Shown here: in pieces, positions 17,503-28,353 of the stretch
Numbering within the stretch: position 1 is the stretch's first letter
How the letters are laid out: every line of letters begins with the position of its first letter
Origin: Micromonospora sp. M71_S20
Lineage (GTDB): Bacteria; Actinomycetota; Actinomycetes; Mycobacteriales; Micromonosporaceae
NCBI RefSeq assembly: GCF_003664255.1
Contig: NZ_RCCV01000001.1
Span: 1,426,001 to 1,490,000, forward strand
Length of the DNA stretch: 64,000 bases
Direction of reading: 5' to 3'
The notes under the pieces: generated by a model
The model's input: only the letters and a program-made list of their open reading frames with translations
Told to the model about the DNA's origin: nothing
Database searches by the model: none
Position numbers and translations under genes: made by a program

Positions 17503-18735
17503 GTGATCGATCGCCAGCAGGCCGAGCAGCTCGCCGCCGTGTGGGCCCGCCGCGAGTCACAGCGCCTGGGACACGAGTGCCGCCCCAGCGTCGACGAGTT
17601 CGAACTCGGCTACGTCATCACGTCCACCGTGCCCATCGAGGCGAGGACGATGCCCGGCGACCTGCCGACCACGGTGGTGGACAAGCTGACCGGCGAGGTG
17701 ACCACCTGGCCGCGTGTGCCGGTCGACGTGGTCGCGCAGATGTACCGCCGGAGTCGGCCGGAGGGCCCCGCGGTGCCCCGTACGGTCGATCCGGCGAGCC
17801 AACTGCTCCGCGAGATCCGCCGGCTGCCGACGCCCGGCACGGCGGCGCACCTGACGGTCGAGGGACGGCTGTTCCGCGCGCAGGGCGCCAAGGGCGACGT
17901 CACGTTGAACCACCACCCGCTGGTGCGGTCCTACCTGGACGGATTGCCCCCCGGACACCTGGTGCGCGGCGGCGACCGGCACGCCGAGCTGATCGTCGTC
18001 TCCGACGTCCTGCACGACTACGACCACCGCCGTGCCGCCGAGGGCATCGCGCCGCTCGGCATGGCCGACGCGGAGATGCTGCTGGGCGGCGCCCGCTTCG
18101 AGGTCTTCCGGGTGCGGGAGGCGGGTGACCCCTATGGCGGCAGGGCGGAAAGAGCCTGCGACTCGTGCGTCAACTTCCTGGTCCACTTCAACGCGCTGTC
18201 CTGGGCGGACCTGGCCTTCACCTCGGAGTGGCACCCGCAGCCGCAGCACCCGCATCATCCGGGGCGCTTCCCGCCCCCGGTGGGCGACGCACTGATGGAT
18301 GCCGGCTGGGAGGACAGCGAGTTCAACCCCGCTTTGGCCGCCGGGGCGATCCGGGAGACGTGCGAGGTCGCCGGCCAGCGACACCGCCACGAGCCCTTCC
18401 CTGCGGCCGAGCGGGCGCTGACCGCCTTCCCCGCGATCGTGAGCAGCCGCCGGGGCCCCGGCGAGCAGGTCTGGATCAGTCGATTCACGACCAACCCACT
18501 CCGGAGCGCGTACTCGGCCGACACACTCGCCGACTTCGCTGCCGTACTCGGGACGAGGCTCTTTCCCGTCGGCTCCGAGCACGGCGACAGCATCTTCGCC
18601 GTCGACGAGCGGGGGCGGGTCTTCACGCTGGACCAGGCCGGTGAGTGGTTCCTCGGCGAGGAGATCGACGCCGCGCTGACCACCCTGCTGCTCGGCCGGG
18701 CACCGGCCCGCGTCCGCGACGACGGCACCTGGTGA
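17503..18735 (+). CDS. YwqJ-like deaminase domain fused to SUKH-3 immunity domain
   Basis: 410 residues. The N-terminal 95 or so residues contain VVDKLTGEVTTWPRVPVDVV, a segment I associate with immunity-type proteins. Residues 150-235 look like a YwqJ-type deaminase: HAE at 160-162 (zinc His and proton-shuttle Glu) and C219-D-S-C222 completing the zinc site. Residues 300-400 fit SUKH-3, with AFPAIVSSRRG, LFPVG, DSIFAVDERGRVFTL and WFLGEEIDAALTTLLLG. SUKH proteins usually protect against polymorphic toxins. The intact deaminase motifs leave open an enzymatic toxin, a bound decoy or an immunity enzyme. It is divergent from the toxin operon with a 41-base gap. Confidence 0.8.
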   Translation: MIDRQQAEQLAAVWARRESQRLGHECRPSVDEFELGYVITSTVPIEARTMPGDLPTTVVDKLTGEVTTWPRVPVDVVAQMYRRSRPEGPAVPRTVDPASQLLREIRRLPTPGTAAHLTVEGRLFRAQGAKGDVTLNHHPLVRSYLDGLPPGHLVRGGDRHAELIVVSDVLHDYDHRRAAEGIAPLGMADAEMLLGGARFEVFRVREAGDPYGGRAERACDSCVNFLVHFNALSWADLAFTSEWHPQPQHPHHPGRFPPPVGDALMDAGWEDSEFNPALAAGAIRETCEVAGQRHRHEPFPAAERALTAFPAIVSSRRGPGEQVWISRFTTNPLRSAYSADTLADFAAVLGTRLFPVGSEHGDSIFAVDERGRVFTLDQAGEWFLGEEIDAALTTLLLGRAPARVRDDGTW

Positions 18736-18770
18736 GCGGGCGACGGTTGGTGAGCGGGCGGCACCCGGTG
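18726..18770. repeat. 18-bp repeats beginning at the stop codon of the SUKH-3 gene
   Basis: CACCTGGTGAGCGGGCGA (containing the real TGA) is followed by CGGTTGGTGAGCGGGCGG and then CACCCGGTGAGGG. Each unit repeats GGTGAG, so the stop-codon region is copied downstream. Confidence 0.75.
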
Positions 18771-18774
18771 AGGG

Positions 18775-20214
18775 CTACAACGACAGGCCGGTCAGCACCA
18801 TGACCCGGGGTTCCGTGTAGTCGTCCATGGCGCTGCGCAGGCCCTCGCGCCCGACGCCGCTGCCCTTCACCCCGCCGTACGGCATCTGGTCGGCCCGGTA
18901 CGACGGCACGTCGCCGACGATCACCCCGCCCACCTCCAGCGTGCGGTGCGCGGCGAAGGCCGTGTCGAGGCGGTGGGTGAAGACGCCTGCCTGCAACCCG
19001 TACGCCGAGTCGTTGACGGCGGCGAACGCGGCCTGGTCGTGCGCGACGCGGGCGACCACCAGCACGGGCCCGAAGACCTCCTCGGCGCAGACCTTGGCGT
19101 CCGCCGGCACGCCGGAGAGCACCGTCGGCGGATAGGTGGCGCCGTCGCGCCGGCCGCCCAGCTCGATGGTGGCGCCGGCGGTGACGGCCTCGTCCACCCA
19201 CGCCTCGACGCGGCGGGCGGCGTCAACGGAGATCAGCGGCCCGACGTCGGTGAGGGGGTCGGACGGGTCGCCGACGCGCAGCTCCTGCACCGCCGCGACG
19301 AGGCGGGGCAGGAACGCGTCGTAGAGCCATTCGTGCACGTAGACCCGCTGCACGGCGATGCACGACTGCCCGGCCTGGTAGTTGGCGAACGTGGCGATGC
19401 GGTGCGCGGCGAAGGTCAGGTCCTCGTCGGTGTTCCAGTCCTCGCAGATCACGGCGGCGGCGTTGCCGCCCAGCTCCAGGGTGACGTGCTTCTCGGGCAC
19501 GCGGCGACGGATCGCCGCGCCGACCGGCCCGGAGCCGGTGAACGAGACCACCGGCAGCCGGGGGTCGACGACCAGTTCGACGGCGCGCTCGTTCGGCAGC
19601 GGCAGGACCGAGAACATCCCCTCCGGCAGGTCGGTCTCGGCGAGCAGCTCGCCCAGCAGCAGCGCCGACAGCGGGGTGGCGGGGGCGGGCTTGACGATGA
19701 TCGGGGCGCCGACCGCGATGGCCGGGGCGACCTTGTGCGCGACGAGGTTCAGCGGGAAGTTGAACGGCGCGATGCCGAGCACCGGCCCCTTGGGCGCCCG
19801 CCGGACCAGGGCGATGCGCCCGGTGGCGGCGGGGTCGGTGTCGAGGCGTTGCAGCTCGCCGGAGAAGCGCCGGGCCTCCTCGGCGGCCCAGCGGAAGGTG
19901 GAGACGGCCCTCGCGACCTCGGCGCGGGCCCACTTCAGCGGCTTGCCGTTCTCGGCGGTGATCAGCCGCGCGGACTCCTCGGCCCGCTCGGCGAGCCGGC
20001 GGGACACGTGGTCCAGGGCCGCCGCGCGGGCGTGCGCGGGCAGGGCCGCGGCCGTCGCGGCCACCCCGGCGGCTGCCGCGACGGCCGCTTCGACCTGGTC
20101 GGCGGTGGCGAGGGTGGTACGACCGACGGCGCGCCCGTCGTACGGGTGGTGGACGGTCAGCTCGCCCTCGCCGTGGGCGGGGCGGGAGGCGACATGAAAG
20201 GCGACCGGATCCAC
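18775..20214 (-). CDS. NAD(P)-dependent aldehyde dehydrogenase
   Basis: 479 residues. Oxidises an aldehyde to the acid. The substrate is not fixed by sequence; succinate-semialdehyde, glyceraldehyde-phosphate or lactaldehyde types are possible. Visible motifs: APFNFPLN in the cofactor fold, IIVKPAPATPLSA, FTGSGPVG, the catalytic Glu in LELGGNAA, the catalytic Cys in GQSCIA and EEVFGPVL. The start is set at GTG 20214 because TACGCT ends seven bases upstream, fitting a leaderless transcript; GTG 20238 is an alternative. It is divergent from the subtilase. Confidence 0.92.
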   Translation of the reverse strand: MDPVAFHVASRPAHGEGELTVHHPYDGRAVGRTTLATADQVEAAVAAAAGVAATAAALPAHARAAALDHVSRRLAERAEESARLITAENGKPLKWARAEVARAVSTFRWAAEEARRFSGELQRLDTDPAATGRIALVRRAPKGPVLGIAPFNFPLNLVAHKVAPAIAVGAPIIVKPAPATPLSALLLGELLAETDLPEGMFSVLPLPNERAVELVVDPRLPVVSFTGSGPVGAAIRRRVPEKHVTLELGGNAAAVICEDWNTDEDLTFAAHRIATFANYQAGQSCIAVQRVYVHEWLYDAFLPRLVAAVQELRVGDPSDPLTDVGPLISVDAARRVEAWVDEAVTAGATIELGGRRDGATYPPTVLSGVPADAKVCAEEVFGPVLVVARVAHDQAAFAAVNDSAYGLQAGVFTHRLDTAFAAHRTLEVGGVIVGDVPSYRADQMPYGGVKGSGVGREGLRSAMDDYTEPRVMVLTGLSL

Positions 20215-20221
20215 ACGCAGC

Positions 20222-20227
20222 AGCGTA
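20222..20227 (-). promoter_or_regulatory. -10 hexamer TACGCT, leaderless type
   Basis: Minus-strand TACGCT is followed by seven bases and GTG 20214. It decides the start of the aldehyde dehydrogenase. Confidence 0.45.
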
Positions 20228-20399
20228 GACCTCCACACGGCAGTGAGCCCGGCTGATCCCTTACCGCAGTCCGGCCCCCTAATACAAGGTCCCCTCACGT
20301 CTCCACATTTTGCGTTGGAGGCCCTACGCTCTTGCTCACTTTGATCAATTGCGATCGATGGCACATCCGCCATCGTGTAGCGAGAGGAACACCCGAGGG

Positions 20400-22343
<1,944 letters not shown>

Positions 22344-22373
22344 CCCGAACCGCCCCGGGCTGACCCCGGGTCC

Positions 22374-22413
22374 AGGGGCCCTTCGCCACGCTCCCGCCTG
22401 GCGAGGGGCCCCT
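22374..22413. terminator. Bidirectional terminator hairpin
   Basis: AGGGGCCCTTCGCCA pairs with TGGCGAGGGGCCCCT (one G-T pair) around a 10-base loop, followed by CCTCTTCTC. It lies between the subtilase end and the convergent ABC transporter end. Confidence 0.85.
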
Positions 22414-22441
22414 CCTCTTCTCCCGCCCGTGCGGGGTGGGG

Positions 22442-23245
22442 TTACCTGGGTTGGTTCTTGCGGCGGGTGTGCAGGGTGGTGGTCAGGGTCAGTAGGAGCG
22501 CGAGCACGAACATCGCGGTGCCGATGACGTTGACCTGGGGCGGGATGCCCCGCTGGGCGGCACCCCAGACGTACATGGGGAACGTGACGGTGGTCCCGGC
22601 GTTGAAGTTCGTGACGATGAAGTCGTCGAAGGAGAGCGAGAACGCGAGCAGCGCGGCGGCCACGATGCCGGGCAGCGCCAGCGGCAGGGTGATCCGCCGG
22701 AAGGTCTGCCACTCGCTCGCGTAGAGGTCCATGGCGGCCTCCTCCAGCCGGGAGTCCATCCCGGCCAGCCGCGCCCTGACGGTGACCACCACGAACGACA
22801 GGCAGAACATGACGTGGGCGACGACGACGGTCCAGAAGCCCTGCGGCACCCCGGCGGAGACGAAGAGGGCCAGCAGCGAGGTGCCCATCACCAGTTCGGG
22901 GGTGGCCATCGGCAGGAAGATCAGCACGTTGATCCCGGAGCGGCCACGGAACCGGTGCCGCGCCAGCGCGAACGCCATCAGGGTGCCGAGCACCGTGGCG
23001 ACGACGGTCGAGACGAAGCCGATCTGGACGCTGCGCACCACCGCGTCGCACATGTCGGAGGTGGCGCACGGGTTGCGCCAGTTGTCGAGGGTGAACTCGT
23101 TGAAGTCGTACGACAGGCGGCTGGAGGGGCGGTTGAAGGAGAGCGCGGCAACGACGGCGACCGGCAGGAGGAGGTAGCCGAGCACCAGCAGCGCCACGCC
23201 GGCCAGCCAGCGGTCGGCCAGCCAGCGGGAGATCCGCGTCGTCAC
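22442..23245 (-). CDS. potC: Polyamine-type ABC transporter permease, second subunit (PotC-like)
   Basis: 267 residues with six membrane helices. The permease EAA loop is EEAAMDLYASEWQTFRRITLPL. GTG 23245 overlaps the stop of the first permease gene by four bases and has AGGAGG upstream. It forms the membrane pore with the PotB-like protein. The substrate is inferred as spermidine/putrescine or a related cation from operon order and the binding protein; this cannot be settled from sequence. Confidence 0.9.
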   Translation of the reverse strand: MTTRISRWLADRWLAGVALLVLGYLLLPVAVVAALSFNRPSSRLSYDFNEFTLDNWRNPCATSDMCDAVVRSVQIGFVSTVVATVLGTLMAFALARHRFRGRSGINVLIFLPMATPELVMGTSLLALFVSAGVPQGFWTVVVAHVMFCLSFVVVTVRARLAGMDSRLEEAAMDLYASEWQTFRRITLPLALPGIVAAALLAFSLSFDDFIVTNFNAGTTVTFPMYVWGAAQRGIPPQVNVIGTAMFVLALLLTLTTTLHTRRKNQPR

Positions 23246-24147
23246 AGGACCTCCTCCGGGCCGGTCCGGCGCAGGTAGCCGAAGACCACCGCGAGGATGG
23301 CCGCCATCAGCAGGAACGACAGCGCCGCGCCCTGCGGGTAGTCCAGCCGGACCAGGAACGCCGAGTCGATGACGTTGCCGATCATGTACTCGTTGGGGGT
23401 GCCGAGCAGTTCGGCGTTGATGTAGTCGCCGCTGGCCGGGATGAAGAACAGCAGCGTGCCGGCGACCAGGCCGGGCATGGACAGCGGCAGCGTGACCCGG
23501 CGGAAGGTCCACCACGGGCCGGCGTAGAGGTCGCCGGCCGCTTCCAGCAGCCGGGGGTCCAGCCGCTCCAGGCTCGCGTAGAGCGGCAGCACCAGGAAGG
23601 GCAGGAAGTTGTACGTCAGGCCGAGCACCACCGCGACGGGGGTGGCCAGCAGCCGGCCGTCGGGGGCGAGCAGGTGCACGTCGCGCAGCAGCCCGACGAG
23701 CCAGCCGTTGTCCGACAGGATGGTCTTCCACGCCAGCGTACGCACCAGGAAGCTGGTGAACATCGGCGCGACGACGCAGACCAGCAGCAGGTTCTTCCAC
23801 CGGCCGGCCTTCTGCGCGATGGCGTACGCCAGCGGGTAGCCGGCCAGCAGCGCCAGCACCAGCGCGGCCCCGGCGTAGCCGAAGGACCGCCCGAACTGCG
23901 GCCAGTAGGCGGCGAGCGCGTCGGGGTAGTTGCCGAACGCCCACGTCATCGCGTACCCGGTGGCGAGCGAGCCGGCGGGGTCGTAGAGGCTGGCGGCGGC
24001 GAGCTGCACCAGCGGCACCGCGAAGAAGAGCACCAGCCATGCCGCCGCGGGCAGCAGCAGCAGGTACGGCAGGAGCCCGGGCCGGCGGGGCGGCGCAGGC
24101 GGCACCGGCTCCCCGGGTCCGGTGGGCAGCCGGGCCGGGGCGCTCAC
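23242..24147 (-). CDS. potB: Polyamine-type ABC transporter permease, first subunit (PotB-like)
   Basis: 301 residues with six membrane helices after a Pro-rich N-terminus. The EAA loop LEAAGDLYAGPWWTFRRVTLPL contacts the ATPase. GTG 24147 overlaps the ATPase stop by four bases (GTGA). The four genes run binding protein, ATPase, permease, permease, all coupled by four-base overlaps. Confidence 0.9.
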   Translation of the reverse strand: MSAPARLPTGPGEPVPPAPPRRPGLLPYLLLLPAAAWLVLFFAVPLVQLAAASLYDPAGSLATGYAMTWAFGNYPDALAAYWPQFGRSFGYAGAALVLALLAGYPLAYAIAQKAGRWKNLLLVCVVAPMFTSFLVRTLAWKTILSDNGWLVGLLRDVHLLAPDGRLLATPVAVVLGLTYNFLPFLVLPLYASLERLDPRLLEAAGDLYAGPWWTFRRVTLPLSMPGLVAGTLLFFIPASGDYINAELLGTPNEYMIGNVIDSAFLVRLDYPQGAALSFLLMAAILAVVFGYLRRTGPEEVL

Positions 24148-25319
24148 GAGGGTGCGCCGACCGGCTCGTCCCGCGCCGGCGCGCTCCGGTCCTGTCCGCC
24201 GGCTTCCCGGGGCAGCAGGAAGGCGTGCCGCGGGTCCCAGTACGCCACCGCCTCCGCGCCCAGCGGCAGCGGACGGGCCGTGCCGCTGTTGGCCACGAAG
24301 GCCGTCAGCTCGCCGCCCCAGCCGGTGCGCAGCAGGTACTGCGTGCTCACCCCCACGTAGGAGGCGTCGGTGACGATGCCGGTGACGTGCTGGCACCCGG
24401 CGGGGACCTGGTCGACGGAGTCGGCCAGGTGCAGCTTCTCCGGGCGTACGCCGAGGTGGACCGGCCCTCGGTCGACCCGGGCCCGGCCGGCGGGCACCGA
24501 GAAGCGACGGCCGTGAGCCGACACGGCGACCTCGTCCCCGCCGGCGCCGGACGCCTCGCCGGCGAGCAGGTTGGACTGGCCGAGGAAGTTCGCCACAAAC
24601 GCCGTGGCGGGGTACTCGTAGAGGTCGGCGGGGGTGCCGAGCTGCTCGATCCGCCCGGCGTTCAGCACCGCGACGGTGTCGGCCATCGTCATGGCCTCCT
24701 CCTGGTCGTGGGTGACGTGCACGAACGTGATGCCGACCTCGGTCTGGATCCGCTTGAGCTCGATCTGCATCCGCCGGCGCAGCGTCAGGTCCAGCGCGCC
24801 GAGCGGCTCGTCGAGCAGCAGCACCTGCGGGCGGTTGACCAGGGCACGGGCCAGCGCGACCCGCTGCTGCTGCCCGCCGGAGAGCTGGGCGGGACGGCGG
24901 TGGCCGTGGTCGTCGAGCTGCACCAGCGCGAGCATGCCCATGACCTCGTCGTCGACGGAACGGATGCCCCGCCGGCGCAGGCCGAACGCCACGTTCTCGA
25001 ACACGTCCAAATGTGGGAAGAGCGCGTAGCTCTGGAAGACGGTGTTCACCGGCCGCTTGTGCGGGCGCAGCCGGGTCACGTCCCGTTCGCCCAGCAGCAC
25101 CTGCCCGCCGGTCGGCTCCTCCAGGCCGGCGATCATCCGCAGCGTGGTGGTCTTGCCGCAGCCGGACGGGCCGAGCAGGGCGAAGAACGAGCCCTGCGGG
25201 ACGGTCAGGCTGAGGTCGTCCACCGCGGTGACGACGCCGAACCGCTTGGTGAGGTTCGCCAGCCGCAGGTCGCCGGCCGGGGTCTCGCGTCCCGCAGTCG
25301 TCGTACCCATCCCGCTCAT
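24144..25319 (-). CDS. potA: Polyamine-type ABC transporter ATP-binding subunit (PotA-like)
   Basis: 391 residues. Walker A GPSGCGKT, Q-loop FQSYALFPH, signature LSGGQQQR, Walker B LLLDEP and H-loop VTHDQEEA are all present, followed by a C-terminal TOBE regulatory domain (VHLGVRPEKLHL). It energises uptake with the PotB and PotC permeases. ATG 25319 overlaps the binding-protein stop by four bases (ATGA); ATG 25310 is an alternative. Confidence 0.95.
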   Translation of the reverse strand: MSGMGTTTAGRETPAGDLRLANLTKRFGVVTAVDDLSLTVPQGSFFALLGPSGCGKTTTLRMIAGLEEPTGGQVLLGERDVTRLRPHKRPVNTVFQSYALFPHLDVFENVAFGLRRRGIRSVDDEVMGMLALVQLDDHGHRRPAQLSGGQQQRVALARALVNRPQVLLLDEPLGALDLTLRRRMQIELKRIQTEVGITFVHVTHDQEEAMTMADTVAVLNAGRIEQLGTPADLYEYPATAFVANFLGQSNLLAGEASGAGGDEVAVSAHGRRFSVPAGRARVDRGPVHLGVRPEKLHLADSVDQVPAGCQHVTGIVTDASYVGVSTQYLLRTGWGGELTAFVANSGTARPLPLGAEAVAYWDPRHAFLLPREAGGQDRSAPARDEPVGAPS

Positions 25320-26500
25320 GCTCCGATGACCTGCTGGAACTTGCTCTCGTACTCGCGTTCCTGCTTCTCGTCCAGCGCCATGAAGACCTTCGACCTGGCG
25401 AGCATGGCGTCGTCGGGGAAGATCAGCGGATTGGCGGCCAGCGCCGGGTCGATCTTCTCCATCTCGGCCTGGGCGCCCCGGACGGGGCAGATGTAGTTGA
25501 CGAACGCGGCGAGCCGGGCGGCGACCGCCGGCTGGTAGTAGTGGTCGATGAGCCGCTCGGCGTTGCCCTTGTGGGTGGCCTTGTTCGGCACCACCACGTT
25601 GTCCGACCAGATCATCACCCCGGACTCGGGCACCACGAACCTGATCCTGTCGTCGTCGAAGCCGAGCTGGATGGCGTCGCCGGACCAGCAGATGCAGGCG
25701 GCGATGTCGCCCTTGGCGAGGTCCGGCGCGTAGTCGTTGCCGGTGAACCTGCGGATCTGGCCGGAGTCGACGGCCCTCTTCAGCTTGGCGAGCGCGTCGT
25801 CGAACTGGGCGCCGGTGAAGTTCGCCGGGTCGTGGCCGTTCGACTGGAGCAGCAGACCCATGGTGTCCCGCATCTCGGCCAGCGCGGTCACCTTGCCCTT
25901 GAGGTCGGGGCGGGTGAGCAGCTCGTCGACCGTCCGGATCTCCCTGGTCACCCTGCCGTTGTAGGCGAGGCCGGCCAGGCCGGACTGCCACGGGATGGCG
26001 AGCTGGTCCTCAGCGTCGAAGGACCGGCCGCGCAGCGAGGGCAGCAGGTTGGCCTCGACGTTGGGCAGCTTCGACTTGTCCAGCTTCTGGATCCAGCCGA
26101 GCCGGATCATCCGGGCCGCCATCCAGTCGGTGAGGACCATGATGTCCCGCCCGGTCGGCTGGCACCCCGCGAGCTGGTTCTGCACCTTGCCGAAGAACTC
26201 GTTGTTGTCGTTGACGTCCTCGGTGTAGGCGACCTGGATGCCGCTCTCGGCGACGAAGGCGTCGAGGGTCGGTCGCTTGGCGGAGTCGGCGTCGTCCACG
26301 TCCATGTACTGCGGCCAGTTGGAGAACGTCAGCGTCTTCTCGGTGCCGGACAGGTCCTCGCTGACGCAGCCGGCCTCCGTCTGGGCGGCGCCCGTGGTGC
26401 CGCAGCCGGCCAGCGAGCCGCCCGCCGCCAGCACTGCCGCCGAGCCGAAGGCGCCGGTCAGCAGCCCACGCCGGGTGAGGGGCCGGAGGGGAGTTCGCAT
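25316..26500 (-). CDS. potD: Polyamine-type ABC transporter substrate-binding lipoprotein (PotD-like)
   Basis: 394 residues. The N-terminus LTRRGLLTGAFGSAAVLAAG has twin Arg and ends in the lipobox LAGC (Cys33), so it should be exported, possibly by Tat, and lipid-anchored. The spermidine/putrescine-binding family start TLTFSNWPQYMD and the segment ICWSGDAIQLG are present. ATG 26500 has GAGGAG seven to eight bases upstream. First gene of the operon; the upstream 339 bases must contain its promoter. Confidence 0.9.
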   Translation of the reverse strand: MRTPLRPLTRRGLLTGAFGSAAVLAAGGSLAGCGTTGAAQTEAGCVSEDLSGTEKTLTFSNWPQYMDVDDADSAKRPTLDAFVAESGIQVAYTEDVNDNNEFFGKVQNQLAGCQPTGRDIMVLTDWMAARMIRLGWIQKLDKSKLPNVEANLLPSLRGRSFDAEDQLAIPWQSGLAGLAYNGRVTREIRTVDELLTRPDLKGKVTALAEMRDTMGLLLQSNGHDPANFTGAQFDDALAKLKRAVDSGQIRRFTGNDYAPDLAKGDIAACICWSGDAIQLGFDDDRIRFVVPESGVMIWSDNVVVPNKATHKGNAERLIDHYYQPAVAARLAAFVNYICPVRGAQAEMEKIDPALAANPLIFPDDAMLARSKVFMALDEKQEREYESKFQQVIGA

Positions 26501-26839
26501 GTGACGACTCCTCGAGGTCATCGTCGGCGGCCAGGCGGGAGTGGCGCGCCGACGGGACGTCAGGTGCGGTGAACGACAGATCTTGGCATGGGCCGATGGC
26601 GTCGACGGACGGCGGGTCGGCGTGCGCGAAGGGCGAAGGCGCGACCACATTCCGCTCGCCGCCGGGAGTGGTGCGGATCGTCGCGGGAGTGATGCTGATC
26701 GTCGCGGGAGCGATGCGGATCGTCGCGGCGACCGGCCGGTCTCGCCACCGCGGCGTCCGTCCGCCTCACGCGACGTGGGCAGGCGTACGCCTGAGGCGCC
26801 GGTGCCGACCCCGTGGGCCGCGCCGACCGCCCCGCCCGA
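26501..26839. other. Non-coding gap with three 21-bp tandem repeats
   Basis: No convincing gene. The stretch is upstream of potD and downstream of the DUF397 gene. It holds three tandem 21-base units (26664-26726), consensus GGGAGTGATGCGGATCGTCGC, which do not match an obvious reading frame with start and ribosome site. The potD promoter should lie in the potD-proximal part; no clear -35/-10 was identified. Confidence 0.6.
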
Positions 26840-27034
26840 TCAGCCGGCGCGCCCGTGACTGCCGGCCGACGCGACGAACGCCCGCCAGGCGTCCGGCGCG
26901 AAGGTGAGCATGCCCCCCGCGCGGTCCTTGCTGTCGCGCACGAGCACCCGACCGGGCAGGTTGTCGGCCACCTCGACGCAGTCGCCGCCGTTGTTGCTGC
27001 TGCGGGTCGCGGTGCGCCAGCGGGCGTCGGTCAT
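26840..27034 (-). CDS. DUF397 protein
   Basis: 64 residues with the family pattern WRTATRSSNNGGDCVEVADN, VLVRDSKDRAGG and F-x-x-DAWRAFV. DUF397 proteins are encoded beside XRE regulators throughout actinobacteria, sometimes in pairs that resemble toxin-antitoxin or developmental modules. ATG 27034 overlaps the regulator stop (ATGA); ATG 27040 is an alternative. Confidence 0.88.
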   Translation of the reverse strand: MTDARWRTATRSSNNGGDCVEVADNLPGRVLVRDSKDRAGGMLTFAPDAWRAFVASAGSHGRAG

Positions 27035-27801
27035 GTCCATGTCGTCGCCACTTCCCCGATCAGCTCGATCGACTGGCGTCGCGGCAGCGCCTCGCCGGCG
27101 ACGCTCTCCCATCTCGCGCCCAGGCTAGCAATGTCGGCACTCTCGGTCACGACCTGACCGCGCAGCTGGTTGTCCAGATAGGCCGTCTCGGCGCCGTCGG
27201 GCAGCCGGATCAGCACGAACGGCCCGGCGAGGCCGGTGTGCCACGGCGCCTCGGCGGGAATCACCCGGACCTGCACGTGCTCCTGCGCGGCGACCGCCAG
27301 CAGGTGGGCCAACTGCCCGGCCATCACCGCCTCGTCCCCCACCCGCCGGCGCAGCACCACCTCGTCGATCACGGCGACAAGCTGGGGCGGGGCGTCCCGG
27401 GCCAGGATCGCCTGCCGGGCCAGCCGGCCGCCCACGATCTCGTCCACCTCGGCCACCGGCAGCAGGCCGCCGGTCGCCAGCACCGCGCGGGCGTACCCCT
27501 CAGTCTGGAGCAGGCCCGGCACGAGCAGCGGCTGGTACGACCTGATCGTGACGGCGTCCTGCTCCAGCTCGGCCCACGGCCGGAACCACGGCAGGTCGCG
27601 GCGGCGGAACGGCTCGGGCCACAGCTCGGCGGCGTCGCGCCCGAGGACCTCGGCGACGGCGAGCCGGGTCCTGGGGTGCGGGATCCGGCCCGCCGCGAGC
27701 CACCGTCCCGCCGTCTTCGGGTCGACACCCACCTTCTCCGCCAGCGACTCGGCGGTCTCCCCCTTCTCGGCCATCGCCACCCGCAGTGCCTCGTTCACCA
27801 T
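27031..27801 (-). CDS. XRE-family regulator with DUF5753 domain
   Basis: 256 residues. The N-terminal helix-turn-helix covers about residues 1-60 (AESLAEKVGVDPKTAGRWL). The remainder is the DUF5753 ligand/sensor-like domain (YQPLLVPGLLQTEGYARAVL, then VQVRVIPAEAPWHTGLAGPF). ATG 27801 has GGGAGG upstream. It forms the usual two-gene unit with DUF397. DNA targets unknown. Confidence 0.9.
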   Translation of the reverse strand: MVNEALRVAMAEKGETAESLAEKVGVDPKTAGRWLAAGRIPHPRTRLAVAEVLGRDAAELWPEPFRRRDLPWFRPWAELEQDAVTIRSYQPLLVPGLLQTEGYARAVLATGGLLPVAEVDEIVGGRLARQAILARDAPPQLVAVIDEVVLRRRVGDEAVMAGQLAHLLAVAAQEHVQVRVIPAEAPWHTGLAGPFVLIRLPDGAETAYLDNQLRGQVVTESADIASLGARWESVAGEALPRRQSIELIGEVATTWT

Positions 27802-28353
27802 CCGACCTCCCGCGCCCGCGATCACACTGGGGCGCACGGTAGCCACGCTGAGTGCCCTTGTCGTCACGCTGCCGGCGTGTCGCGGTGGGATCTGTTTCGC
27901 GCGCCCGAGGTGGCCGACGACCGCCCGGAAAAGGCCCTGGACATGCCTCCGCCGCAGCGTCGGGCCCGGCACCGGAACGAGCGGGTCGCACCTCCGAAGG
28001 GCCGCGCGCCGGCCGTGCCCGACCCACCTCGCCCGCGCTGTCGAACTGATGTCGCAGACGACTCGGTCCCCGGCACAGCCCGACACCGCCTCGATCACCA
28101 ACCCCACCGTGCGACGGTGCCGTGATGTCGTAGGCGATTCAGCTCGACAGTGCCCGGCGTGACCATCGGGCCCGCACCTCGGCCCGGCAAGCTGCCGAGT
28201 CCGTGCGGACTTCTGCGAGATCGGGCCGGTCCAGGACAGGAGGACCCGGGCGGCCTCCGGCGAGGCCGAGGCTGGTCAAGGCCGAGCGGCTGCCGCGCCG
28301 ACTTCTCTCCCCGGCGCCGTGACTCCCGCCGCGACCTCCGCCGGAGCGGCGGG
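27802..28353. other. Gap of about 550 bp, no supported gene
   Basis: No frame combines a start, ribosome site and family signal. An 82-codon plus-strand frame from GTG 27877 is open but has no site and unusual composition. The region should contain the promoter of the XRE gene near its right edge. No tRNA-like cloverleaf or terminator was recognised. Confidence 0.45.

Noticed and set aside
27877..28125. 82-codon plus-strand frame from GTG
   Set aside because: No ribosome site or -10 at leaderless distance, very basic composition and no family resemblance.
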